Assembly: GCF_008085915.1 (NCBI RefSeq)
Contig: NZ_VSJK01000010.1
Location: forward strand, 124,001-188,000
Origin: Oceaniovalibus sp. ACAM 378
Lineage (GTDB): Bacteria; Pseudomonadota; Alphaproteobacteria; Rhodobacterales; Rhodobacteraceae
Direction of reading: 5' to 3'
Length of the DNA stretch: 64,000 nt
Shown one piece after another: positions 46,880 through 55,775 of the stretch. The number at the start of each line of letters is the position of its first letter. Position 1 is the first letter of the stretch. The translations under genes and the position numbers were made by a program. The notes under the pieces were generated by a model, which had not been told where the DNA came from, did not search any database, and saw only the letters and a program-made list of their open reading frames with translations.

Positions 46880-47853
46880 GACTCAAGAGACGCAGGTTCC
46901 TGCAAACCGCATCGGCCTTGACTGCGGCCGGACTTTACGCCCCGGCCGCGATCGGTCAGGCCAAGATCAAGGTGGCCGGCATTCACGCCAGCCCGGTTGA
47001 AAACGCCTGGAACAGCCGGTTGCACAGCGCCCTTCTGGACGCCGCCAGCGAAGGCAGCATCGACTATGTCTTTTCGGAAGGCGTCAGCGCCACCGACTAT
47101 GGCCGCGCCATGCGCGAATATGCCGAACAGGGTGTCGACATGATCGTCGGTGAATCCTATGCCGTCGAACAGGAAGCCCGCGAGATCGCCGCCGATTACC
47201 CTGACATGGCCTATCTCATGGGCAGTTCCGGCGGCCCCTCGGGCGAAAATTTCGGCACCTTCGGCACCTGGAACCACGAAGCGGCCTATCTCTCTGGCAT
47301 GCTTGCCGCACCGATGAGCAAATCAGGCATCTTTGGCGCGGTCGGGGCAATTCCGATCCCCGAGGTGAACATGCTGATCAACGGCTACCGCGCTGGTGTA
47401 AGCGCCGTTCGCCCCGATGCCGAACACCTGATCGGGTTCATCGGCACGTTCTTTGACCCACCTAAGGCGCGCGAGGCCGGACTGGCTCAGATCGACGCAG
47501 GTGCTGACATCCTGTTTGGCGAAAGGATCGGCACGGCGGACGCGGCGAAAGAGCGGGGCGTGGGCGCGATCGGATCGCTGATCGACTATACCCCCCGCTA
47601 TCCCGAAACGGTGTTCGCCAACGCAATGTGGTATTTTTCACCGCTTCTTGCCGCTGCCGTGGCCGACAAACTGGCGGGCAATGCGACGGGGCGGGATTAC
47701 ACCCCCTATTGCCTGATGAAAGAAGGCGGCAACGACATCGTCTTTTCCGAATCCATGGTCCCCGCCGAGGCCATCGGCCCGATGGAGGAAGTCCGCGCCG
47801 CGATCAAGGCCGGCACCTTTGAAGTGCCGGTGGACCAGAGCGAACCGGTATAA
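46876..47853 (+). CDS. BMP-family ABC transporter substrate-binding protein
   Basis: Periplasmic purine/nucleoside-type binding protein. The 325 residues begin with a possible Tat signal (KRRRFLQTASALTAAGLY), then KVAGIHASPVENAWN, VDMIVGESYAVEQEAREIA, and GTFGTWNHEAAYLSGMLAAP; there is no lipobox Cys, unlike many BMP proteins. Located with a deaminase and two permeases, it probably binds cytidine, cytosine or a purine nucleoside. Confidence 0.92.
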   Translation: MRLKRRRFLQTASALTAAGLYAPAAIGQAKIKVAGIHASPVENAWNSRLHSALLDAASEGSIDYVFSEGVSATDYGRAMREYAEQGVDMIVGESYAVEQEAREIAADYPDMAYLMGSSGGPSGENFGTFGTWNHEAAYLSGMLAAPMSKSGIFGAVGAIPIPEVNMLINGYRAGVSAVRPDAEHLIGFIGTFFDPPKAREAGLAQIDAGADILFGERIGTADAAKERGVGAIGSLIDYTPRYPETVFANAMWYFSPLLAAAVADKLAGNATGRDYTPYCLMKEGGNDIVFSESMVPAEAIGPMEEVRAAIKAGTFEVPVDQSEPV

Positions 47854-47861
47854 ACACGGTG

Positions 47862-47884
47862 GGGGGCGTTGCGCCCCCTTTTTT
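47862..47884 (+). terminator. Intrinsic terminator after the binding-protein gene
   Basis: GGGGGCG / CGCCCCC with a TTG loop followed by TTTTTT. It probably lowers expression of the ATPase and permeases relative to the abundant binding protein. Confidence 0.9.
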
Positions 47885-47911
47885 CCGCGGGGCACGGGCA
47901 GTGACGGGGTA

Positions 47912-49471
47912 ATGAGTATTTATACAAAGAAGAAACCGGATGTCGCGCCCGCCCCCGGCCCCGTTCTGGAGATGAGCGGGATCACCAAGCGTTTTGGCAC
48001 GGTCGCCGCGAACGAGGATATATCGATCCAGTTGGCCAGGGGCGAGGTTCTGGCGCTGCTCGGGGAGAACGGCGCGGGCAAGACGACGCTGATGAACATC
48101 CTGTTCGGCCATTACATGCCCGACACGGGCCGGGTCAGCGTGAATGGGCGTGATCTGGTGCTGGGCCGTCCCCGCGATGCAATCCGCGCCGGGGTGGGCA
48201 TGGTGCATCAACATTTCACGCTGGCGGGCAATCTGACAGTACTTGAGAACGTCATGACCGGCACCGAACCGCTGTTCGCGCCTGCCTCGCACACCCGGGC
48301 GGCGCGGCGGCGGCTGACCGATCTGGCCGAGCGTTTCGGGCTGACGGTGGACCCCGACGCGCGGGTCGGCGATCTGTCGGTGGGGCAGCAACAGCGGGCC
48401 GAAATCCTCAAGGCGCTGTACAATGATGCCACGGTACTGATTCTGGATGAACCCACCGCGGTTCTGACCCGCCCCGAGGCCGAGCGGCTGTTTACAGTTC
48501 TGCGTGGCATGGCGGCGGACGGGTTGTCGGTCATTTTCATTTCCCACAAGCTGAACGAAGTGATCGAGGGTGCGGACCGCGTCGTCGTCCTGCGTCAGGG
48601 CCGGGTGACGGCGGAACGCGCAACCTCGGAGACGACCAAGGATGAGTTGGCCGAGCTGATGGTCGGACGGCGGGTGGAACGCCCCCGTCGGACCGAAGCG
48701 ATGCGCGGCGCGGCCATGGTCCGCGCCGAAGGCGTGAGTGTGGTGACGGCGGGTGTGACCCGGCTGAACGCGGTCGATTTCAGCATCCACCGGGGCGAGG
48801 TTCTGGGCATCATCGGCGTGTCGGGCAACGGCCAGACCACGCTGGCCCATCTGCTGAGCGGGCTGGTCAGCCCCAGCGCGGGCACGCTGACCATCGCCGG
48901 ACAGAATTCCGGTCGCCTGTCCCCCCGCGATCTGATCGCAAAGGGCGTCGCGCGCATCCCCGAAGATCGCAACACCGAAGGCGCCATCGGCGATTTCTCC
49001 CTTTGGCAGAGTGCCATTCTGGAGCGGCTGGGCGAATCTCGTTTCGCAAAATGGGGGATCGTGCGTGCCGGTGCGGCGCGGGAATTCTGCGCGCAGGTGA
49101 TCGAACGCTTCGACGTGCGCGGTGGCACGCCCGATACCGCCACCCGGCTGCTTTCAGGCGGTAACATGCAAAAGCTGATTTTCGGGCGCAACCTGATCGA
49201 CGCGCCCAAAGTTCTGATTGCCGCCCAGCCGACGCGGGGGCTGGACGAGGGCGCAATTGCTGCCGTTCATGGCGAAATCCTTGCGGCGCGGGCGGCGGGC
49301 TGTGCCGTGTTGCTGATTTCCGAGGATCTGGACGAGGTGCTGGCGCTGGCCGACCGGGCGCAAGCCATCGTCGGCGGACGTCTGTCGCCCCCGGTGGCCA
49401 CCGATACGCTGGATGCCCGACGGTTGGGGTTGATGATGGCAGGGGAATGGGACGTGACAGATGCGGCTTGA
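47912..49471 (+). CDS. BMP-type ABC importer, double ATPase subunit
   Basis: A 519-residue protein with two fused ATP-binding domains. First: Walker A GENGAGKTT, signature LSVGQQQRAEI, Walker B VLILDEPTAVL. Second: GVSGNGQTTLA (degenerate P-loop), LLSGGNMQKLI. This is the sugar/nucleoside importer type. ATG 47912 lies in a copy of the dispersed motif and gives MSIYTKKKP as the first residues; a later in-frame Met (MSGITKRFG) is a possible alternative start. Confidence 0.93.
   Translation: MSIYTKKKPDVAPAPGPVLEMSGITKRFGTVAANEDISIQLARGEVLALLGENGAGKTTLMNILFGHYMPDTGRVSVNGRDLVLGRPRDAIRAGVGMVHQHFTLAGNLTVLENVMTGTEPLFAPASHTRAARRRLTDLAERFGLTVDPDARVGDLSVGQQQRAEILKALYNDATVLILDEPTAVLTRPEAERLFTVLRGMAADGLSVIFISHKLNEVIEGADRVVVLRQGRVTAERATSETTKDELAELMVGRRVERPRRTEAMRGAAMVRAEGVSVVTAGVTRLNAVDFSIHRGEVLGIIGVSGNGQTTLAHLLSGLVSPSAGTLTIAGQNSGRLSPRDLIAKGVARIPEDRNTEGAIGDFSLWQSAILERLGESRFAKWGIVRAGAAREFCAQVIERFDVRGGTPDTATRLLSGGNMQKLIFGRNLIDAPKVLIAAQPTRGLDEGAIAAVHGEILAARAAGCAVLLISEDLDEVLALADRAQAIVGGRLSPPVATDTLDARRLGLMMAGEWDVTDAA
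47915..47934 (+). repeat. Copy of the dispersed motif forming the ATPase N-terminus
   Basis: AGTATTTATACAAAGAAGAA, identical to the copy at 13015, preceded by ATG and read in frame as Ser-Ile-Tyr-Thr-Lys-Lys-Lys. The copy at 13044 (other strand) is also preceded by ATG. Confidence 0.7.
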
Positions 49472-50489
49472 ACGGCGGGTGCACCGCCCTGCCCTGCTGA
49501 CCCTTGGGGCGCCGCTGCTGGCACTGGCCTTTGCGCTGGCCGTGGCAGGGGGGCTGATTGCCCTGTCAGGGGCTCCGGTGATCGAGGCCTACAAGCGGAT
49601 CGCCATCGGCGCCTTCGGGTCGCGCCTGGCGATTACCGAGACGCTGACCCGGGCCACGCCGTTGATCCTGACCGGGTTGGCCGCCGCCGTGGCGTTCCGC
49701 GCCCGGGTCTGGAACATCGGCGCCGAGGGGCAATTCTATATCGGCGCGCTGGCCGTCGCCGCTTTGGGGAACGTACTGCCGTTCTCTGCGGGGTTACTGC
49801 TGGGCGGAGCGCTGGCCGGGGCGGTTCTGCTGGTCGTGCCGGTATTGTTGCGCCTGCGGTTCGGCGTGGACGAGGTTGTCACGACGCTGCTCCTCAACTT
49901 CATCGTGCTGCTGTTCGTTTCGCTGGCAATCGAGGGATTCCTGCGCGATCCCCTTGCCTTTGGCTGGCCGCAATCCGTGCCTGTCCCAAGCGAGGCGCGA
50001 TTGGGCAAACTGATCGAAAAGACCCGACTGCACTGGGGGTTGGTGATTGCCGTAGGCGTTGCGCTGGCGGTGTTTGCGGTCAACCGGTTCACGGTGTTCG
50101 GCCTGCAATCCCAAGCCGCCGGTGCCAATGCCGATGCCGCCCGGTTCGCCGGGGTGCCGATATCGCGCACCCTGATCGGGGTGGCCTGCCTGTCGGGCGG
50201 GCTGGCAGGACTGGCCGGCGCGATTGAGGTTCTGGGCGTCAAGGGCCATGTGTCGACCGCGCTGTCGCCGGGATTTGGATACACCGGGATCGTCGTCGCG
50301 ATGCTGGCCAACCTGTCGGCCATCGGCGTGATCTTTGCCGCGCTGTTCGTCGCTGCGATGTTTGTCGGCGCCGACGGGATGTCGCGCGCGCTGGAGGTTC
50401 CGAGCTTCATCGCCGATGTGACCACGTCGCTTGCCCTGCTGGCGATGCTGGTGGCGTTGTTCTTCACCAATTACAGGGTCGCGCGGTGA
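49461..50489 (+). CDS. BMP-type ABC importer permease 1
   Basis: A 342-residue integral membrane protein of the BPD_transp_2 type with about nine helices: FRARVWNIGAEGQFYIGALA and VDEVVTTLLLNFIVLL are typical of nucleoside permeases. It starts 11 bases before the ATPase stop (overlap), and its stop overlaps the micro-ORF start (GTGA). Confidence 0.92.
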   Translation: MRLERRVHRPALLTLGAPLLALAFALAVAGGLIALSGAPVIEAYKRIAIGAFGSRLAITETLTRATPLILTGLAAAVAFRARVWNIGAEGQFYIGALAVAALGNVLPFSAGLLLGGALAGAVLLVVPVLLRLRFGVDEVVTTLLLNFIVLLFVSLAIEGFLRDPLAFGWPQSVPVPSEARLGKLIEKTRLHWGLVIAVGVALAVFAVNRFTVFGLQSQAAGANADAARFAGVPISRTLIGVACLSGGLAGLAGAIEVLGVKGHVSTALSPGFGYTGIVVAMLANLSAIGVIFAALFVAAMFVGADGMSRALEVPSFIADVTTSLALLAMLVALFFTNYRVAR

Positions 50490-50632
50490 CCGCGCGCAAT
50501 AGGAACCTCGCTATGACCGCGCGCAAAAAAGAGTTCGCGATGACCGCACGTACAACGCGGAAAAGGAGCCACGCGATGGCTGCCAGCCGTCGAAACCTCG
50601 CGAACAGCGGACGAATGGAAGCCGCAAGATGA
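50486..50632 (+). CDS. 48-codon repetitive micro-ORF bridging two permease genes
   Basis: GTG start in a GTGA overlap with permease 1, and TGA stop in an ATGA overlap with permease 2. The product would be built of near-repeats: VTARNRNLA, MTARKKEFA, MTARTTRKRSHA, MAASRRNLA, NSGRMEAAR, i.e. units of 27, 27, 36 and 27 bases. It is very basic with no hydrophobic core. It may be a coupling spacer that carries ribosomes between the genes rather than a functional peptide. Confidence 0.45.
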   Translation: MTARNRNLAMTARKKEFAMTARTTRKRSHAMAASRRNLANSGRMEAAR

Positions 50633-51573
50633 ACGAACTTCTGGATATCCTGATGTCGGCCGGGCTGTGGTCTTCGACCTTTCGCATCGCCACGCCGTTG
50701 ATCTTCGGGACGTTGGGCGCGTTGTTGTGCGAACGGGCGGGGGTGCTGAATCTGGGCATCGAAGGCATCATGACCTTCGGCGCAATGATCGGCTGGCTGA
50801 CAGTGTTCCACACCGGCGATCTGTGGCTGGGGGTCGCAGCAGCAGCCGGATCAGGGGCGATGTTCGGGTTGCTGCACGGGCTGATGACGGTGACGCTGGG
50901 ACTGTCGCAGCATGTGACGGGGCTGGGGATCACCCTGTTCGCTTCGTCACTGTCGTATTATGTGTTCCGACTTGCCCTGCCGGTACAGGGCACGCCGCCG
51001 ACGGTCGAACCCTTTGCCAACTGGGTCGTGCCTGTGCTGTCAGACCTGCCGGGCATCGGTCCAGCGCTGTTCAACCAGACACCGCTGACCTATCTGGCCA
51101 TCGCCTGTGCGCTGGTTCTGGCCTATGTGCTGGCCAGAACGCCACTGGGGCTGGCGATCCGGATCACCGGCGAAAACCCGCATGCGGCGGATGCTCAGGG
51201 GCTGAACCCGCTCGCGATCCGCATCTGTGCGATAATCGCCGGATCGGCGCTGATGGCGGTGGGTGGCTCTTTCCTGACGCTGGCCGCCTTTAACAGCTTT
51301 TTCCCGACCATGGTGCAGGGACGTGGCTGGGTCTGTATCGCGCTGGTGGTCTTCTCCACATGGCGTCCGATGCGCGCCCTGCTGGGGGCGGTGCTCTTCG
51401 CGCTGTTCGACGCCTGGCAACTCCGGCTGCAAACTGCATTCGGCAAGGCGCTGCCCTATCAGCTCTTCCTGATGTTGCCCTATGTCCTGTCCATCGTCGC
51501 GCTTGTGGTCATGGCCCGACGGGCACGGGTGCCGCAGGCATTGATGAAACCCTATCGCCGGGGCGAGCGTTGA
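50629..51573 (+). CDS. BMP-type ABC importer permease 2
   Basis: A 314-residue membrane protein of the same family, with RIATPLIFGTLGALLCERAGVLNLGIEGIM, the diagnostic start of the second nucleoside permease, and LIFASLYRP-type helices later. It ends the codA-BMP-ATPase-permease-permease unit. Confidence 0.92.
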   Translation: MNELLDILMSAGLWSSTFRIATPLIFGTLGALLCERAGVLNLGIEGIMTFGAMIGWLTVFHTGDLWLGVAAAAGSGAMFGLLHGLMTVTLGLSQHVTGLGITLFASSLSYYVFRLALPVQGTPPTVEPFANWVVPVLSDLPGIGPALFNQTPLTYLAIACALVLAYVLARTPLGLAIRITGENPHAADAQGLNPLAIRICAIIAGSALMAVGGSFLTLAAFNSFFPTMVQGRGWVCIALVVFSTWRPMRALLGAVLFALFDAWQLRLQTAFGKALPYQLFLMLPYVLSIVALVVMARRARVPQALMKPYRRGER

Positions 51574-51597
51574 TTGGCAGCCCCCGACAACCGCATC

Positions 51598-51639
51598 CTC
51601 CGGAATTCGGCTTTTTCCATAAGAAAAGGCCCGCCGGAG
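51598..51639 (+). terminator. Long hairpin after the ABC importer operon
   Basis: Outer stem CTCCGG / CCGGAG and inner GGCTTTT / AAAAGGCC with a small bulge. It lies 25 bases after the last permease stop. No clean T tract follows, so it may be a processing or stabilising hairpin. The 630-base stretch to the next intact gene otherwise holds one pseudogene. Confidence 0.55.
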
Positions 51640-51779
51640 AGGTATCGCTTCGGTATCGCGCGATCTCACAGGAGCCTAAGATTCCATATCTGGCTTTGAT
51701 CTTAGCGAGGCAGCGTCTCACAGCGGCTCGGTAGCTTCCGGGTGGTGCCAGTTGAGACTGTAGATATTTCGGAGGGGGG

Positions 51780-52100
51780 CATATCGCAAAATCAGAATTC
51801 TTCACGTGCTGGGCAGTATGGGCTGGACGGCATTGCACCGAAGTTTTCCTTTGCGAATGTCATTGGAGCGGATGCATGGTGTGATCGCCGACATCGCACC
51901 GGATTAAAGCGCAGAGCGCTATACCGATGCGGGAGTCGAGGTGCTGCAAGGTCATGCAAAGCTGATCGACCTCTGGAAGGTCGAGGGTGCGCTGGCCAAT
52001 GGCGAGAGACAACGCCGGATCACAGGCTCGATGATAATCGCCACCGGTCCGGTGCCCTTCGTGCCGCAGCCGCCGGGATGCGCAGATGCTGGGTGTCGCA
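51780..52100 (+). pseudogene. Decayed FAD-dependent pyridine nucleotide-disulfide oxidoreductase
   Basis: Pieces read in order like the middle of a mercuric-reductase/dihydrolipoamide-dehydrogenase-type enzyme: AGQYGLDGIAPKFSFANV, then after a frameshift MHGVIADIAPD, a TAA stop (51905-51907), SAERYTDAGVEVLQGHA, and GSMIIATGPVPFVPQPPGC. IATGPxPFVPxxPG is the hallmark FAD/NAD link. Both ends are missing. It lies next to a CDP-alcohol phosphatidyltransferase gene, near which such oxidoreductases are often found. Confidence 0.65.
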
Positions 52101-52203
52101 TCTGGGCTAAAGTGAATACATACGCGGCAGGCGAAGGGCGGGGCGCGCATGTGAACCCAAGGGTTCCAGCGCTGGTGAATCTCTTCCACGATTGGAGACT
52201 CGG

Positions 52204-52818
52204 ATGATCGATGCGGCACTCCTCCCCTTGCAGCGGCAGGTGCTGACCCCGCCCGCCCGGTGGCTGACGGCCCGCGGCATCCACGCCGACCAGCTGACAC
52301 TTGCGGGCTTTGTCGTGGGCCTGATGGCGGTCCCGGCCCTGGCCTTCGGTGCCTATGGTCTGGCGCTGGCGCTTCTGGGCCTGAATCGTCTGGCCGATGG
52401 TCTGGACGGAACAGTGGCGCGCCTGACAAGCCCCACAGATCGCGGAGCGTTTCTGGATATCGCGCTCGATTTTGTCTTTTACGCGCTGTTTCCGCTGGGC
52501 TTTGCGCTTGCCGACCCGGCAGCGAATGCACTGCCTGCAGCGGTGCTGATCGCGGCCTTCGTGGGCACCGGGTCATCGTTCCTAGCCTTCGCCGCCATCG
52601 CGGCCAAGCGCGGGGAAAGCGCCGCGGACTATCCGGCAAAGGGCATCTATTACCTTGGTGGCCTGACGGAAGGCTTGGAAACCATTGCCGTCTTCGTGGC
52701 GATGTGTCTGTTTCCGAATGTCTTCCCGGTACTGGCCTATGGCTATGCCGCCGCCTGCGCCCTGACCACCGCGCTGCGCTGGCATCAGGGCTGGCGCGCA
52801 TTTTCTCCGCGAAATTGA
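52204..52818 (+). CDS. CDP-alcohol phosphatidyltransferase (YnjF-like)
   Basis: A 204-residue membrane enzyme with the family active site spread over ADGLDGTVARLTSPTDRG and onward (FLDIALD), the four Asp of the DxxDGxxAR...GxxxDxxxD motif, with one residue fewer in the spacer than the textbook form. About five helices. The next three genes are YnjB, YnjC and YnjD-like, as in the E. coli ynj operon, where ynjF is the enzyme of this type. Alcohol acceptor unknown. Confidence 0.88.
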   Translation: MIDAALLPLQRQVLTPPARWLTARGIHADQLTLAGFVVGLMAVPALAFGAYGLALALLGLNRLADGLDGTVARLTSPTDRGAFLDIALDFVFYALFPLGFALADPAANALPAAVLIAAFVGTGSSFLAFAAIAAKRGESAADYPAKGIYYLGGLTEGLETIAVFVAMCLFPNVFPVLAYGYAAACALTTALRWHQGWRAFSPRN

Positions 52819-52890
52819 TCAAGATGCTGTAACAGATTGGCGGTTGGGCTGTCATTGACAGAAGACCCTGTGCCACATTCCGGAGAACCC

Positions 52891-54072
52891 ATGAAACTTT
52901 CCCTCGTCTTTGCTCTGTCTTTGCTCGCAACCCCGGCGCTGGCTGACTGGCAGCAAACCCTGGACGCCGCGCGTGGCCAGACCGTCTATTGGAACGCCTG
53001 GGGCGGCGATGCGCGCACCAACGCCTTTATTGCCTGGGTGGGCGAACAGACTAAGGCGCACTATGGGGTCAGTGTCGTACAGGCCAAGCTGAGCGACACC
53101 GCCGAGGCCGTGACCCGGGTGATTTCCGAAAAGGCTGCCGGTCAGGATGAGGGCGGCAGCGTGGATCTGATCTGGATCAACGGGCCGAACTTTCTGGCGA
53201 TGAAGGAACAGGGATTGCTGCACGGGCCCTTCGTGGCCGACTTGCCCAATGCGCGATATCTGGATCTCGGGCCGACATCGCCCGCCTCGGTCGATTTCAC
53301 CGTGACGGTGGATGGTATGGAAAGCCCATGGCGGCTGGCGCGGTTCGTCTTCAGCTATGATTCCGCCCGCGTGGCCGAACCGCCGCGCACAATGGCAGGT
53401 TTTGTGGACTGGGCGGCGGCCAATCCGGGGCGCGTCACCCACCCCGATCCGTCGAATTTCATGGGGGCGACCTTTTTGAAGCAGGCGTTGATCGAGCTGA
53501 CACCCGATGCAAGCGCGCTGCAACAACCGGTCACCGATGCCGCCTTTGACGCGGCGACCGCGCCGCTCTGGGTGTGGTACGATGCGCTGCGCCCGAACCT
53601 GTGGCGCGGCGGTGAAACCTATCCGGCGAACGAATCCGTCCAGCAGCAGTTGCTGAACGACGGCGAACTGGATATCGCGATGTCCTTTGATCCGGCCTCG
53701 ACCGCCGCCGCCATTGCGGATGGCCTGTTGCCCGACAGTGCGCGGGTGTTCGTGCCCGAAGACGGCAGCATCGGCAATATCAGCTTTGTCGCCATTCCCT
53801 ATAATGCTGCCAATGCCGAAGGCGCTGAAGTCGTGGCGAATTTCCTGCTCGATCCGGAAACACAGGCGCATATGCAAAATATCGAGGTACTGGGGTCGTT
53901 CTCGGTGCTTGACCCGGCGCGTTTGGATGATGCCGCAAACACGGCATTCGCCGCCCTGCCCACTGCCCCGGCGCTGCCGACCCTGGCCGAGCTTGGCCCG
54001 ACGCTGCTTGAACCCCACGCCAGCTGGATGACCCGGCTGACCGAGGAATGGGCGCGGCGTTACGTCAAATGA
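52891..54072 (+). CDS. YnjB-like ABC transporter substrate-binding protein
   Basis: A 393-residue secreted protein (signal peptide ending TPALA) with TVYWNAWGGDARTNAFIAWV, VDLIWINGPNFLAMKEQGLLHGPF and NPGRVTHPDPSNFMGATFLKQAL, the YnjB pattern. It resembles thiamine/iron-type binding proteins, but the ligand is unknown. ATG 52891 follows GGAGAACCC. Its stop overlaps the permease start (ATGA). Confidence 0.9.
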   Translation: MKLSLVFALSLLATPALADWQQTLDAARGQTVYWNAWGGDARTNAFIAWVGEQTKAHYGVSVVQAKLSDTAEAVTRVISEKAAGQDEGGSVDLIWINGPNFLAMKEQGLLHGPFVADLPNARYLDLGPTSPASVDFTVTVDGMESPWRLARFVFSYDSARVAEPPRTMAGFVDWAAANPGRVTHPDPSNFMGATFLKQALIELTPDASALQQPVTDAAFDAATAPLWVWYDALRPNLWRGGETYPANESVQQQLLNDGELDIAMSFDPASTAAAIADGLLPDSARVFVPEDGSIGNISFVAIPYNAANAEGAEVVANFLLDPETQAHMQNIEVLGSFSVLDPARLDDAANTAFAALPTAPALPTLAELGPTLLEPHASWMTRLTEEWARRYVK

Positions 54073-55775
54073 GCCATGACGGCCGCCTGCTGCGTACCGC
54101 CGTTCTGGTGGTGGTCGGGCTTGGCCTGATCGCGCCGATTGCCATTGGCCTGTGGCAAACCGGGCGCGCAGCCTTTGGCATCCTGCCCGCTCTGGGGCAG
54201 GACATGGTATCGCTTGGCCCATGGCACGAACTGGCTGACCTGCCGGGCTTTGCCACCAGTCTGCGTCTGACGCTTGTCACCGGGATTGGCTCCACCCTGC
54301 TGTCGCTGGTGCTGGCAACCGGTTTCTGCGCGACAGTTCACGCCCGGATGAACACGTCGGCGGGGGCGCGGATGCTGACGCCGTTTCTGGCCATTCCCCA
54401 TGCGGCAATGGCGGTGGGACTGGCGTTTGTGCTGGCGCCCTCGGGCTGGATCGCACGGATGATCGCACCCCATGCCGGGTGGGACCGCCCGCCGGACATC
54501 GCCACAGTCAGTGACGGCTGGGGCCTTGCCCTGACGCTTGGGTTGATGATCAAGGAGGTGCCATTCCTGTTGCTGGTGATCCTGTCAGCGCTCAGCCAGA
54601 TCCCCGTGGCGCGCCACATGGCGGCGGGGCGCGCACTTGGCTATGGCCGCGGGATCGTCTGGATCAAGATGATCATGCCGCAGGTCTGGCCATTGATCCG
54701 GCTGCCGGTCTGGGTCGTGCTGGCCTATGGGCTGTCGGTGGTGGACATGGCGATCATCCTTGGCCCGTCGAACCCGCCGACGCTGGCGGTCGCGGTGACG
54801 CGTTGGTTCAGCGACCCTGACCCATTGATGATCCTGCCCGCTTCGGCGGGGGCCATTCTGCAGGCGGTGATCGTGGGTCTTGCGGTGGCAATGCTGATGG
54901 TCGCCGAGGCAGCCGTCAAGAGGCTGGGCCGCTGGTGGATCAGGCGTGGCGGGCGCGGGTCGTCAGCCGAGCCGGGGCTGTGGGCGGCCAGTGCACTCGT
55001 GATGGCGCTGATGGCGGTGGGGGCGTTGGCGATGGTGTCGCTTGTCGTCTGGTCGATGGCGTGGCGGTGGTCGTTTCCGCAGCTCTTGCCGGAAAGCTGG
55101 TCGCTGAACCCGTGGAGCAGCGCACAGGACGGCTGGATGCGAGCGCTGTCCAATACGTTGCTCCTGGCCGGCGCGACGGTCGGTCTGTCGCTGGGACTGG
55201 CGATTGCCTGGCTCGAGGGTGAGGATCGTGCCCGTCGCAGCCGCGCGCCCTGGGCCGAGGCACTGATCTATCTGCCGCTGCTGATTCCGCAGATCGGGTT
55301 TCTCTATGGTCTGAATGTGGGGTTTTTGCAGATCGGCCTGTCCGGCGGGATCACCGCCGTGATCTGGGCACAGGCGCTGTTCGTGTTTCCCTATGTGATG
55401 ATTGCACTGTCAGACCCCTGGCGGGCGCTGGACCCGCGCATGATCCGCGCCGCCGCCGCCCTTGGCGCCGGGCCCGGGCGCAGGCTCTGGGCGGTCAAGC
55501 TGCCGGTGCTGATCCGCCCGATCCTGACCGCCGCCGCCATCGGCGTGGCCGTATCGGTAGCACAATATCTGCCGACCCTGTTCATGGGCGCGGGCCGCAT
55601 CGCGACACTGACCACCGAGGCAGTGACCCTGTCATCGGGGTCCGACCGCCGGGTGACGGGGGTCTATGCGACATTGCAGGCCGGGCTGCCCTTTGCCGCC
55701 TACCTTGCAGCCTTCCTGATTCCTGCGATCCTGCACCGCAACCGTCGCGCCCTTTCCGGAGCCTCCGCCACATGA
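54069..55775 (+). CDS. YnjC-like ABC permease, two fused membrane domains
   Basis: A 568-residue protein with two copies of the binding-protein-dependent permease domain: EAA-type loops ARHMAAGRALGYGRGIVWIKMIMP in the first half and IRAAAALGAGPGRRLWAVKLPVLI in the second. About 12 helices. Overlaps both neighbours by four bases, so YnjB, YnjC and YnjD are made together. Confidence 0.9.
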   Translation: MSHDGRLLRTAVLVVVGLGLIAPIAIGLWQTGRAAFGILPALGQDMVSLGPWHELADLPGFATSLRLTLVTGIGSTLLSLVLATGFCATVHARMNTSAGARMLTPFLAIPHAAMAVGLAFVLAPSGWIARMIAPHAGWDRPPDIATVSDGWGLALTLGLMIKEVPFLLLVILSALSQIPVARHMAAGRALGYGRGIVWIKMIMPQVWPLIRLPVWVVLAYGLSVVDMAIILGPSNPPTLAVAVTRWFSDPDPLMILPASAGAILQAVIVGLAVAMLMVAEAAVKRLGRWWIRRGGRGSSAEPGLWAASALVMALMAVGALAMVSLVVWSMAWRWSFPQLLPESWSLNPWSSAQDGWMRALSNTLLLAGATVGLSLGLAIAWLEGEDRARRSRAPWAEALIYLPLLIPQIGFLYGLNVGFLQIGLSGGITAVIWAQALFVFPYVMIALSDPWRALDPRMIRAAAALGAGPGRRLWAVKLPVLIRPILTAAAIGVAVSVAQYLPTLFMGAGRIATLTTEAVTLSSGSDRRVTGVYATLQAGLPFAAYLAAFLIPAILHRNRRALSGASAT

